Source: Nocardioides sp. cx-173 (lineage in GTDB: Bacteria > Actinomycetota > Actinomycetes > Propionibacteriales > Nocardioidaceae). Taken from it: a stretch of DNA of 64,000 nucleotides. Position numbers and translations under genes: made by a program. Shown in pieces: positions 32,532 to 42,644 of the stretch; position 1 is the first letter of the stretch; each line of letters opens with the position of its first letter. The stretch lies in assembly GCF_021117365.1 (NCBI RefSeq), contig NZ_CP088262.1, positions 3,226,501-3,290,500 on the forward strand. Direction: 5' to 3'. A model generated the notes under the pieces. It did no database searches and was not told where the DNA came from. It saw only the letters and a program-made list of their open reading frames with translations.

Positions 32532-33695
32532 ATGACGTCACCCACCCTCGAGCAGGTCACCGCCGCGCTGGCGACCGTCCACGACCCCGAGATCAAGCGC
32601 CCCATCACCGAGATCGGCATGGTCGACACGGTCGTCGTCGACGACGACGGCCTGGTCCACGTGAAGGTGTTGCTGACCGTCGCCGGCTGCCCCCTCAAGG
32701 ACACGATCACCCGCGACGTCACCGCCGCGGTGACCGCCGTCCCCGGCGCCACCGGTGTCGACCTCGAGCTGGGCGTGATGAGCGCCGAGCAGCGCGCCGG
32801 CCTCAAGGAGGTCCTCAGCGGCGGCAGGGCGGAGCGCGAGATCCCGTTCGCGCAGCCCGGCTCGCTGACGAAGGTCTACGCGATCGCCAGCGGCAAGGGC
32901 GGCGTCGGCAAGTCCTCGGTCACCGTCAACCTGGCGCTGTCGCTGGCCAAGCAGGGGCTCAAGGTGGGCGTGGTCGACGCCGACATCTACGGGCACTCGG
33001 TCCCGGCCATGCTGGGCGTGGCCGACCACCGGCCGACCCAGGTCGACGACCTGATCATGCCCGTGCCGACCCCGAGCGGGGTCTCGGTGATCTCGATCGG
33101 CATGCTCAAGCCCCGCCGCGACCAGGTGGTCGCCTGGCGTGGTCCGATGCTCGACCGGGCGCTCGTGCAGATGCTGGCCGACGTCTTCTGGGGCGACCTG
33201 GACGTGCTGCTGCTGGACCTGCCGCCCGGCACCGGCGACGTGGCGATCTCGCTCGGGCAGCACCTGCCCGGCGCCGAGGTGGTCGTGGTCACCACCCCGC
33301 AGGAGGCGGCCGCCGAGGTCGCCGAGCGCGCCGGCACGATGGCCTCGATGATGCACCAGCGCGTCGTCGGCGTCGTCGAGAACATGAGCTACCTGCCCTG
33401 TCCGCACTGCCAGGCCGAGGGCAAGGATCACCGCCTCGAGATCTTCGGCTCCGGCGGCGGTGACCGGGTGGCGGCCACGCTGTCCGCGCGCTTCGGCTAC
33501 GACGTGCCGGTGCTCGGCCGGATCCCGCTCGACGTGTCGCTGCGTGAGGGCGGCGACGCAGGCAAGCCCATCGTGGACTCCGACCCCACGGCGCCGGGCG
33601 CCGTGGAGCTGACCGCCATCGCCGAGCGGCTCTCGGGTCGCGGGCGCGGACTGGCCGGCATGCAGCTGGGACTGACCCCCACCAGCAAGTTCTGA
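32532..33695 (+). CDS. mrp: Mrp/ApbC-family Fe-S carrier ATPase
   Basis: 387 residues. N-terminal DUF59/MIP18-like domain (about 1-100, VTAALATVHDPEIKRPITE) and a P-loop domain with deviant Walker A SGKGGVGKSSVTVNLA, DADIYGHSVP and LLLDLPPGTGDVAIS. A CPHC pair (SYLPCPHCQAEG) binds a bridging Fe-S cluster in a dimer. It delivers Fe-S clusters to apoproteins in the cytoplasm. ATG start 12 nt after the DUF1003 stop. Followed after 3 nt by tatB. Confidence 0.93.
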   Translation: MTSPTLEQVTAALATVHDPEIKRPITEIGMVDTVVVDDDGLVHVKVLLTVAGCPLKDTITRDVTAAVTAVPGATGVDLELGVMSAEQRAGLKEVLSGGRAEREIPFAQPGSLTKVYAIASGKGGVGKSSVTVNLALSLAKQGLKVGVVDADIYGHSVPAMLGVADHRPTQVDDLIMPVPTPSGVSVISIGMLKPRRDQVVAWRGPMLDRALVQMLADVFWGDLDVLLLDLPPGTGDVAISLGQHLPGAEVVVVTTPQEAAAEVAERAGTMASMMHQRVVGVVENMSYLPCPHCQAEGKDHRLEIFGSGGGDRVAATLSARFGYDVPVLGRIPLDVSLREGGDAGKPIVDSDPTAPGAVELTAIAERLSGRGRGLAGMQLGLTPTSKF

Positions 33696-33698
33696 CCC

Positions 33699-34034
33699 GT
33701 GTTCGACGTCGGGCTTGCCGAGCTGGCGGTCATCGCGCTCGTCGCGATCTTCGTCTTCGGCCCCGACCGGCTGCCCGACCTCGCCAAGCAGGCCGGGCAG
33801 ATGCTGCGCAAGGCGCGCGACTTCGCCAACTCCGCACGAGACGAGCTGCGCGATGAGCTCGGCCCCCAGTACGCCGACCTCGAGCTGCGCGACCTCGACC
33901 CACGCACGATCGTGCGCAAGCACATCATCGAGGCCATGGAGGACGCCGACTCCGAGCAGTCCGCGGCCCAGACCCGCGGGAAGCGGCCCCTCGACGAGGG
34001 TGAGCTGCCGCCGTACGACTCCGACGCGACGTAG
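33699..34034 (+). CDS. tatB: Sec-independent (Tat) translocase protein TatB
   Basis: 111 residues: MFDVGLAELAVIALVAIFVF membrane helix, then the FGPDRLPDLAKQAGQMLRKA hinge and amphipathic helix typical of TatB, with an acidic C-terminal tail. With TatC it forms the receptor for twin-arginine signal peptides. GTG start; 3 nt after mrp, so co-transcribed. tatA/tatC are not nearby, as is normal in actinobacteria where tatB is separate. Confidence 0.92.
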   Translation: MFDVGLAELAVIALVAIFVFGPDRLPDLAKQAGQMLRKARDFANSARDELRDELGPQYADLELRDLDPRTIVRKHIIEAMEDADSEQSAAQTRGKRPLDEGELPPYDSDAT

Positions 34035-34042
34035 CCGGCCCC

Positions 34043-34573
34043 CTAGGGGCTCTGCACGGCCGCCAGGGTCGCGAACGAGACCAGCACCATGCGGCCGGAC
34101 GGCTCGACGACCTCGGTGAAGTCGTGTCCGACGCGGGCCACCGCGCCCTCGTGCCGGCGGCCGTCCACGGCGTGCAGGACGCACCGCTCCCCCGACTCAG
34201 CCAGACGCCGCAGCGGTGAGGCGAGGCTCAGCCGGGACAACGGCGACCAGGCGACCTCCGGGACCGCGCGCTCCGAGACCCCCGACACCGCCGTCACCGC
34301 CGGCAGGGGAACCAGCCAGTCCTGCGTGGCCCCGCGGACCAGGCACCACCCGGCGGCCACCCGCCGCAGTGCGCCGGCCACCGTCCCGACGCCGCGCACC
34401 TCGAGCGCGACCTCCCGGTCGACCGACGCCATGAGCCGCGCGGCGAGCGTGACCTGCTGGTACTCCGCGCGGCTGCGGTCGGCGAGCTCCGGGGCCCGCT
34501 CGGCGTCGTAGAGCGCTGCGGCCCGCTGCTCGAGGTCGTCGAGCACCTCGAAGAGGTCGTCCTCCCAGGCCAC
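34043..34573 (-). CDS. Conserved actinobacterial protein of unknown function (176 aa)
   Basis: Starts at GTG: MAWEDDLFEVLDDLEQRAAA. A helical N-terminal third with LADRSRAEYQQVTLAARLMAS is followed by small beta-strand repeats resembling an Sm/SH3-like barrel (LEVRGVGTVAGALRRVAAGW and HAVDGRRHEGAVARVGHDFT). I know similar unnamed proteins beside tatB in related genomes but no function. Convergent with tatB (8 nt between stops) and divergent from the LysM gene. Cytoplasmic, no Cys cluster or signal peptide. Confidence 0.75.
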   Translation of the reverse strand: MAWEDDLFEVLDDLEQRAAALYDAERAPELADRSRAEYQQVTLAARLMASVDREVALEVRGVGTVAGALRRVAAGWCLVRGATQDWLVPLPAVTAVSGVSERAVPEVAWSPLSRLSLASPLRRLAESGERCVLHAVDGRRHEGAVARVGHDFTEVVEPSGRMVLVSFATLAAVQSP

Positions 34574-34634
34574 GGCCCGAGCGTACCTGTGGAGACCCGG
34601 TTGACGGTGTCGACAAGCAGGCGTTGACTGGACC

Positions 34635-34654
34635 AAACGCAAGCAAACGCAAGG
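34635..34654. repeat. Tandem 10-bp direct repeat upstream of the LysM gene
   Basis: AAACGCAAGC directly followed by AAACGCAAGG, 9 nt before the LysM-protein ATG at 34663 in the divergent promoter region. The AAGGA at the end of copy 2 may serve as ribosome-binding site. The repeat could be an operator. Confidence 0.6.
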
Positions 34655-34662
34655 ATTCGGCC

Positions 34663-35310
34663 ATGAATGGTCTCGGGACCGCTCGTCGCCTCCGCGCTAC
34701 GGCGCTCTGGGCGGCGACCACGCTGGGCGTGACCCTGCTGTTGCGCTGGTGCGAGCCGGACCTGGCGGATGCGCCGGCGGCGCGGGACTTCGCCGACCTG
34801 CTGGTGAGCGGCTGCGCCGCGGCGCTCGCCCTCTGCGGCTGCTGGTGGTGGCTGGTCACGACCGCCGTCGTGCTGCAGGTCTGGCGCGGGAGCGTGCGGG
34901 AGCGCACGCCTGGGGTGCCCGTCGCAGTCCGCCGGGTCCTGCTCGCCGCCTGTGGGGTGGCGCTGGCCGGCGCCGGCACCCTCCCCGCGGTCGCGACGCC
35001 CGGCGCCGTCCTCCACGGCGCCGACCGGCCGACCAGGTCGGCGCTCACGGGGCTGCCGCTGCCGGACCGGCCTCTCGGCGGGCTGCGCCCGACCCCCGTC
35101 CCGCCTGCGGCGCCGGCGGCCACCGTCGTGGCCCCGGGCGACTCCCTGTGGTCGATCGCGGCGCACCGCCTCGGTCCCGCCGCCACCGACGCCGACACGG
35201 CGGCGTACTGCCGCCGGCTGCACGCGCTCAACCGCTCCACCATCGGCCCCGACCCGGACCTGATCCGGCCCGGCCAGCGCCTCGTCCTGCCCGACCACCC
35301 CACCTCGTGA
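34663..35310 (+). CDS. LysM-domain membrane protein
   Basis: 215 residues. Three hydrophobic segments (ALWAATTLGVTLLLRW, DLLVSGCAAALALCGCWWWL, VLLAACGVALAGAGTL) are followed by a Pro-rich linker and a C-terminal LysM domain. The LysM opens VVAPGDSLWSIAAHRLG and closes LIRPGQRLVLP. It probably holds the protein to peptidoglycan. Followed 10 nt later by the Rv3235-family gene. An in-frame start further upstream (34624) is possible, but the ATG at 34663 has AAGGA in front. Confidence 0.85.
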   Translation: MNGLGTARRLRATALWAATTLGVTLLLRWCEPDLADAPAARDFADLLVSGCAAALALCGCWWWLVTTAVVLQVWRGSVRERTPGVPVAVRRVLLAACGVALAGAGTLPAVATPGAVLHGADRPTRSALTGLPLPDRPLGGLRPTPVPPAAPAATVVAPGDSLWSIAAHRLGPAATDADTAAYCRRLHALNRSTIGPDPDLIRPGQRLVLPDHPTS

Positions 35311-35320
35311 GGAGATCGCC

Positions 35321-35803
35321 ATGCCCGCTCGCACCCACCGCGTCGTCCCGATCCGGCTCCCGGTGCCCTTCGCCGCCACGCAGGGCACCCTGGCCCTGGA
35401 CCTGCTGCCCCGCCGAGAGCCTCCGGTGGCGCCGGTGGTCCCGATCACCGCCGGTCGTCGCCGCACGGCCGAGGAGTGGGCCCGCCGGTTCGCCCAGGCC
35501 ACCGTGGAGATCGTGGGCGGGGACCGCCCCGCGGCCCAGCTGGTGCGGTGGACCTCCCGCGAGGTCTACGCCGACCTGGACCGGCGCGCGGTCCTCGTCG
35601 CCCGCGCCGGCGGCCACACGCCCGGCCAGGGCCGGGTCCAACCGGTCCGCCCCCGCGTGCTCAGCGTGCACACCTGCTTCCTGCACGACGCGGCCTTCGA
35701 GGCCGGCATCCACGTCCGCTACGGCGAGCGCTCCCGCGCGCTCGCCGCCCGCTTCGAGGCCCGCGGCCAGCGCTGGCTCTGCACCGCCCTCGACTGGAGC
35801 TGA
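35321..35803 (+). CDS. Rv3235 family protein
   Basis: 160 residues; matches the actinobacterial Rv3235 family found near secA. Conserved-looking parts are EEWARRFAQATVEIVGGDRP, QLVRWTSREVYADLDRRAV, PRVLSVHTCFL and FEARGQRWLCTALDWS. ATG is preceded by GAGGAG. Role unknown; no signal peptide. It pairs with the LysM gene and is convergent with secA across a large terminator hairpin. Confidence 0.85.
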   Translation: MPARTHRVVPIRLPVPFAATQGTLALDLLPRREPPVAPVVPITAGRRRTAEEWARRFAQATVEIVGGDRPAAQLVRWTSREVYADLDRRAVLVARAGGHTPGQGRVQPVRPRVLSVHTCFLHDAAFEAGIHVRYGERSRALAARFEARGQRWLCTALDWS

Positions 35804-35816
35804 GCGGCCGAGAACA

Positions 35817-35851
35817 CGCTGACCCGTCAGAAACTTTCTGACGGGTCAGCG
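35817..35851. terminator. Strong bidirectional terminator between Rv3235-family gene and secA
   Basis: Perfect inverted repeat: 17-nt arm CGCTGACCCGTCAGAAA at 35817-35833, a single C, then its exact complement at 35835-35851. With a one-base bulge the pairing extends further (AACA with TGTT). The central AAA/TTT gives a short U run on both strands. Lies between two convergent stops. Confidence 0.9.
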
Positions 35852-35887
35852 GTGTTTCGGTGCAGTTGGTGACGGGTCGGCGGTGGG

Positions 35888-38719
<2,832 letters not shown>

Positions 38720-38796
38720 GACGGGATGACTCCTTGGGTTGACAGCTTCGGGCCGTGGGAGCGGCGTTCACACTCTACCCAGCGGTCAGTAGACCG

Positions 38797-39984
38797 CTAC
38801 ACCGCAACGCGCGCGGCCAGGTCGCCCCGGGGCTCGACCGCCACGGAGTCCAGCCCCAGCCACCCGGCCAGCGCCGTCAGCTCCGCGCCGAGCTCCTCGC
38901 CGGTGTGAGCCGGCGCGCCCGGCTCGGCGTAGGCACCCTTGACCACCAGCGTGCGGGTACGGCGGTCGGCCTTGAGGTCGACGCGCGCCACGATGTGCTC
39001 GCCGAGCAGGAAGGGCAGGACGTAGTAGCCGTGCACGCGCTTGTGGGCCGGCGTGTAGATCTCGATGCGGTAGTGGAACCCGAAGAGCCGCTCGGCGCGC
39101 TCCCGCTCCCAGACCACCGGGTCGAACGGGCTGAGCAGCGCCCGGGCCGGCACCCGGCGGGGCAGCCGGGCGTCGCGGTGCAGGTAGCCCGGGCGCTTCC
39201 AGCCCTCGATCGCCACCGGCAGCAGCTCCCCGGACTCGACCAGGGCAGCGACCGCGGGCCGGACCTCGTCGATGTGCATCCGGTAGTAGTCCTGCAGGCA
39301 TCGCGTCGTCGCGATGCCGTGGGAGCGGGCGGCGCGGCGGACCAGCTCGAGGTGGGACTCCTCCGGGCTCGGCGTCGGCCGCGCCAGGACCTCGGCCGGG
39401 ATCACCCTCTCGGGCAGGTCGTAGAGCACCTCGAACTGGGCGTTGCGGCCCGCGATGGCCAGCTCGCCGACGGTGTAGAGGTAGTCCAGGACCCGCCGGG
39501 TGGTCGACCAGTTCCAGCCCCAGTGCTCCTTGCTGCGGGGCAGCCCCTCGTCGAGGTCGCGCGCGGTGGCCGCCCCTCGCGCCCGGATCTCGGCCAGCAG
39601 TGACGCCTCCAGCGCAGGGTCCTCGTCGAGGACCGCCCACTTGCCGCGCCGGGCGCGGTACTTCTCCATCCGGAAGCGCATGTGTGGCCACAGCTCAACC
39701 GGCATGAGCGCCTGGACGTGCGCCCAGTACTCGACCACGCGGCGCGGCCGTTGCTCCGCGGCCCGGCGCAGCAGCCCGGTGTCGTAGGGGCCCATGCGCG
39801 AGTACAGCGGCATGTAGTGGGCGCGCTGGAGCACGTTGACCGAGTCGACCTGGAGCACCCCCGTGCGGTCCAGGGTGCGCTGGAAGGTGCGCATCGTGGG
39901 CGGGGTGTGCGGCGGGTCGAGGAAGCCCTGGGCGGCCAGCGCGATGCGGCGCGCCTGGGAGGTCGAGATCGACTGCGTCGTCAC
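38797..39984 (-). CDS. HTH_42/YcaQ-type (AlkX-like) DNA glycosylase
   Basis: 395 residues of the winged-helix HTH_42 family, which includes the interstrand-crosslink glycosylase AlkX/YcaQ and AlkZ. The motif LQVDSVNVLQRAHYMPLYSR holds Gln45-x-Asp47, the QxD type linked to AlkX; SPFDPVVWERERAERLFGF and LPFLLGEHIVARVDLKADR are typical of the family. Likely excises bulky N-alkyl purines or crosslinks. GTG start. Sits upstream of secA on the same strand with 77 nt between; probably its own unit. Confidence 0.85.
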   Translation of the reverse strand: MTTQSISTSQARRIALAAQGFLDPPHTPPTMRTFQRTLDRTGVLQVDSVNVLQRAHYMPLYSRMGPYDTGLLRRAAEQRPRRVVEYWAHVQALMPVELWPHMRFRMEKYRARRGKWAVLDEDPALEASLLAEIRARGAATARDLDEGLPRSKEHWGWNWSTTRRVLDYLYTVGELAIAGRNAQFEVLYDLPERVIPAEVLARPTPSPEESHLELVRRAARSHGIATTRCLQDYYRMHIDEVRPAVAALVESGELLPVAIEGWKRPGYLHRDARLPRRVPARALLSPFDPVVWERERAERLFGFHYRIEIYTPAHKRVHGYYVLPFLLGEHIVARVDLKADRRTRTLVVKGAYAEPGAPAHTGEELGAELTALAGWLGLDSVAVEPRGDLAARVAV

Positions 39985-40042
39985 GGCATCGCACTCTGCC
40001 ACGAGACGCCGACGGTGGTCAGCCGTCGGCGTTCGTCTCACC

Positions 40043-40098
40043 GGGTCTCGACGCGCTCGCGCGACCTCGCAGGCTCGGTCGCGTCGCTTGCTCGACCT
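40043..40098. repeat. GC-rich intergenic repeat-like element with a 7-bp stem
   Basis: Begins GGTCTCGACGCGCTCGCGCG and ends TTGCTCGACC. CGCGACC and GGTCGCG form a perfect stem around a 10-nt loop. This TCGACGCGCTCG style is common as dispersed intergenic repeats in Nocardioides genomes, as I recall. It lies between the glycosylase gene start and the response-regulator stop. Confidence 0.5.
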
Positions 40099-40129
40099 TC
40101 GCTGCTCTCGTAGGCCGAGCGAGCTCGGA

Positions 40130-40798
40130 CTACGGCAGCTCCAGCAGCTTCTCGCGGACGGCGTACATCACCGCTTCCATCCGGGAGTGGAGCTGGAGCT
40201 TCTCGAGGATGTTGCGGACGTGGTTCTTGACGGTGTTCTCGCTGATGAAGAGGTTGCGTGCGATGTCGCGGTTGTTGAGGCCCTTCGCGACGTGGCCGAG
40301 CACCTGGAGCTCCCGCTCGGTGAGCCGCAGGCCGGGGACCGGGTCGCGCTCGGGGCGCGACATCTGCTTGAACTCGTCGATCAGCTTGACGGCCATGGAG
40401 GGGCTGATGAGCGACTGGCCGTCGGCGACCACGCGGATGGCCTGGGCGACCTCGTCGATGGAGGAGTCCTTGAGCAGGTAGCCGGAGGCGCCGCTCTTGA
40501 CCGCCTCGTAGAGATCGGCCTCCTCGTCGGACACCGTCAGCATGATGATCTTGGCCGACGGGACGGCCTCCTTGATGGCCACGCAGGCCTCGATGCCGGA
40601 GCGCTTGGGCATCCGGATGTCCAGCAGCACGACGTCCGGGGCGGCGCTCTCGGCCAGCGCCGTGCCCTCCACGCCGTCTCCGGCCTCGCCCACGACCTCG
40701 ACGCCGGGCTCGACCCCGAGCAGCATCGTCACCCCACGACGGAAGAGCTCCTGGTCGTCGACCACGAGCACCCGGATCGGTTCGTCCCTGTCGGCCAC
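40130..40798 (-). CDS. NarL/FixJ-type response regulator
   Basis: 222 residues. Receiver domain with acidic pocket VLVVDDQELFRRG, phosphorylated Asp in VVLLDIRMPKRSG and Lys in GYLLKDSS. C-terminal LuxR helix-turn-helix: LTERELQVLGHVAKGLNNRD, then FISENTVKNHVRNIL. No sensor kinase adjacent. Genes of this type stand beside hpf in Streptomyces too (around SCO3008, from memory), so the link with ribosome hibernation or stress may be general. GTG start. Separated from hpf by a terminator hairpin. Confidence 0.92.
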   Translation of the reverse strand: MADRDEPIRVLVVDDQELFRRGVTMLLGVEPGVEVVGEAGDGVEGTALAESAAPDVVLLDIRMPKRSGIEACVAIKEAVPSAKIIMLTVSDEEADLYEAVKSGASGYLLKDSSIDEVAQAIRVVADGQSLISPSMAVKLIDEFKQMSRPERDPVPGLRLTERELQVLGHVAKGLNNRDIARNLFISENTVKNHVRNILEKLQLHSRMEAVMYAVREKLLELP

Positions 40799-40828
40799 CC
40801 GGGCATCATGACACGCTCGGGTGGCCTC

Positions 40829-40859
40829 GTGGCCTGTCCTGGTAGTCCGGACAGGCCAC
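40829..40859 (-). terminator. Terminator hairpin downstream of hpf
   Basis: Perfect 11-bp arms GTGGCCTGTCC (40829-40839) and its complement (40849-40859) around a 9-nt loop, 14 nt past the hpf stop on the minus strand. It divides hpf from the response-regulator gene. Confidence 0.8.
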
Positions 40860-40873
40860 CCGGCGTGGCCCGG

Positions 40874-41512
40874 TCAGGGTGTCTCGGCCTCGTCGGGCTG
40901 GGTGAGGTCCAGCGAGATCACGCCGTAGTCGTAGCCCCGGCGGCGATAGACGACCGCGGGTCGCTCGCTCTCCTTGTCCACGTACAGGTAGAAGTCGTGA
41001 CCGACGAGCTCCATCTCGTAGAGAGCCTGGTCGAGCGTCATGGGGGACGCCGAGTGGGTCTTCTCGCGCACGACCAGCGGCCCGTCACCGGTCACCTCGA
41101 TCGGCCCGACCTGCCGCTGGGTCACGCCGTCGTCGGCCGGCTGCTCGTCCTCGACGACCTCCAGGCCGGCGAGCGCCTGGCCCACGGAGACCGGCGCGTG
41201 CCGGCCGCGGTGCACGCGGCGCCGGTCGGCGGCACGGCGCATCTGCGCGGCCATCTTGTCCAGCGCCAGGTCCAGCGCGCCCATCTTGTCGTCTGCGGCG
41301 GCCTCGGCCCGGATCACGGGGCCCTTGGACAGGGCGGTGAGCTCGACATGGACCGCGCGGTCGTGCTGGCGGGGGTTGAGCTCGCAGTCGACCTCCACGT
41401 GCACCCGGATGATGCGGTGGTCGTGCTTCTCCAGCTTGCTCAGCTTCTCCTCGGCGTGAGCACGGAATCCCTCCGACAGCTCACAGTTGCGACCGGTGAA
41501 GACAGCTTCCAT
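40874..41512 (-). CDS. hpf: Ribosome hibernation promoting factor, long form
   Basis: 212 residues. N-terminal S30AE domain (MEAVFTGRNCELSEGFRAHA, then IRVHVEVDCELNPRQHD), a linker, and the C-terminal dimerisation domain (MTLDQALYEMELVGHDFYLY and RRRGYDYGVISLDL). The long form joins two 70S ribosomes into an inactive 100S dimer in stationary phase. ATG at 41512 with GGGAGG 7 nt upstream. The gene has an unusually long upstream region (360 nt to comFC), suggesting its own regulated promoter. Confidence 0.95.
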   Translation of the reverse strand: MEAVFTGRNCELSEGFRAHAEEKLSKLEKHDHRIIRVHVEVDCELNPRQHDRAVHVELTALSKGPVIRAEAAADDKMGALDLALDKMAAQMRRAADRRRVHRGRHAPVSVGQALAGLEVVEDEQPADDGVTQRQVGPIEVTGDGPLVVREKTHSASPMTLDQALYEMELVGHDFYLYVDKESERPAVVYRRRGYDYGVISLDLTQPDEAETP

Positions 41513-41872
41513 GTTGAACCTCCCGTTGTGACAGTTGGTGTGCGCACATGAGCATGGAGCCCGCCCGGCCGACCTGGTCTTCGACCCCACAGTCGCCTGC
41601 TGAGGCTCTCGCAGCTTGGATGCCACTACTGACCTTCTCCCGCCGGCCACGCGCATCTGACGCGTGGGGCGAGGCAGGACTTACGTCTAAGCCGCACCGT
41701 GATCGGCGCGCCCGGGCGAGCCCGGACGACGCCTTACGTGGACCGTTTCGCCTGCGACTGGCATCGGCTAGCCGTCCCGGCACTGCCAGAACAGCGCAAC
41801 CACGGACCCGGACGGACTCCATAGAGAAACGTTAGTCCGTGCCTGGCTGGCCATAGAGGCGGGGGTCACCTT
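41513..41872 (-). other. Non-coding 360-nt region between comFC and hpf
   Basis: No convincing coding frame on either strand. On the minus strand it would be the promoter and leader of hpf. It holds a GTTT (41827-41830) 17 nt before a GGGT (41806-41809), loosely like an actinobacterial stress-sigma (SigB/SigF-type GTTT-n-GGGTA) promoter. There is also an imperfect GGACT/AGTCC stem overlapping it, and a CCGGGC-GA-GCCCGG hairpin at 41712-41725. Base composition is slightly less GC-rich than neighbouring genes. Confidence 0.45.
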
Positions 41873-42586
41873 TCACCGCGCCGGGCCCTGCCCCTCCGCG
41901 CCCCGCCGACGGGTGGCCGCGACGGTCGCCACCGCGTGGACCTCCAGCCCCACCGACTCCAGGGCCCGCTGGGCCTCGCGAGCCGTGGAGCCGGTGGTGA
42001 GGACGTCGTCGCACACGACGAATCGCGCCTGCGGGGTGCGCTGCGCCAGGTGCCGGAGCGGCGCGGTTCGACAGGCCATCGACCCGGCGAGGTTGGTGGC
42101 CCGCGCAGCCGCCCCGAGCCCCGACTGGTCGAGCACGCCGGGGCGCGAGCGCAGCAGGCGGTACTCCGCCGCGTCCACGCCCTGCGCCCGCAGGACCACG
42201 CCCGCCAGCCGGGCCAGGGTCGCCGTGGGGTCGTGCCCACGGCTGCGCACGGAGGAGGGCCGTGAGGGGACCGGCACCAGCACGAACGGGCCCGCCGCGT
42301 CGGCGGTCGCGGCGCTCACCGCGACCGCGAGCACCCGCGCGAGCGGGCGGGCCAGCGCCCACACCCGGCGCTCCTTCAGTGCCAGGACCATCGCCCGGGG
42401 CAGCCCCTCGTAGGCGGTCGCCGCCCACGGCGTCGCCAGCCCGGCCGGCACCGGGGTCGGCCATGCGGGACTCGCCGCGACCTCGAGCAGCGCCGCGCAG
42501 TCCGGGCACAGTGGTCGGCCGGGTGCCGCGCAGCCCACGCACCGGCCGCCGAGCAGCAGGTCGAGGACGGCGTCGCGGTAGGGCAT
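41873..42586 (-). CDS. comFC: ComFC-like phosphoribosyltransferase-fold protein
   Basis: 237 residues. N-terminal zinc finger (GGRCVGCAAPGRPLCPDCAA: two CxxC pairs) and a PRTase-type domain with RFVVCDDVLTTGSTAREAQ (PRPP-loop signature) and VLVPVPSRPSSVRSRGHD. Homologues act in DNA uptake for transformation in competent bacteria; in actinobacteria the role is unclear. ATG at 42586 chosen; another ATG three codons earlier (42595) is equally possible. Position upstream of hpf matches M. tuberculosis Rv3242c. Confidence 0.87.
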   Translation of the reverse strand: MPYRDAVLDLLLGGRCVGCAAPGRPLCPDCAALLEVAASPAWPTPVPAGLATPWAATAYEGLPRAMVLALKERRVWALARPLARVLAVAVSAATADAAGPFVLVPVPSRPSSVRSRGHDPTATLARLAGVVLRAQGVDAAEYRLLRSRPGVLDQSGLGAAARATNLAGSMACRTAPLRHLAQRTPQARFVVCDDVLTTGSTAREAQRALESVGLEVHAVATVAATRRRGAEGQGPAR

Positions 42587-42644
42587 GGCCCGCATCGCAC
42601 CAGCCGCGCCGATCCGGGACAAGGCAGGCGGAGGCGCCTGTGGA

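Noticed and set aside
41548..41835. A 95-codon plus-strand frame in the comFC-hpf gap
   Set aside because: No ribosome-binding site, no recognisable family, and Arg/Ser/Pro-biased composition like random GC-rich DNA; treated as non-coding.
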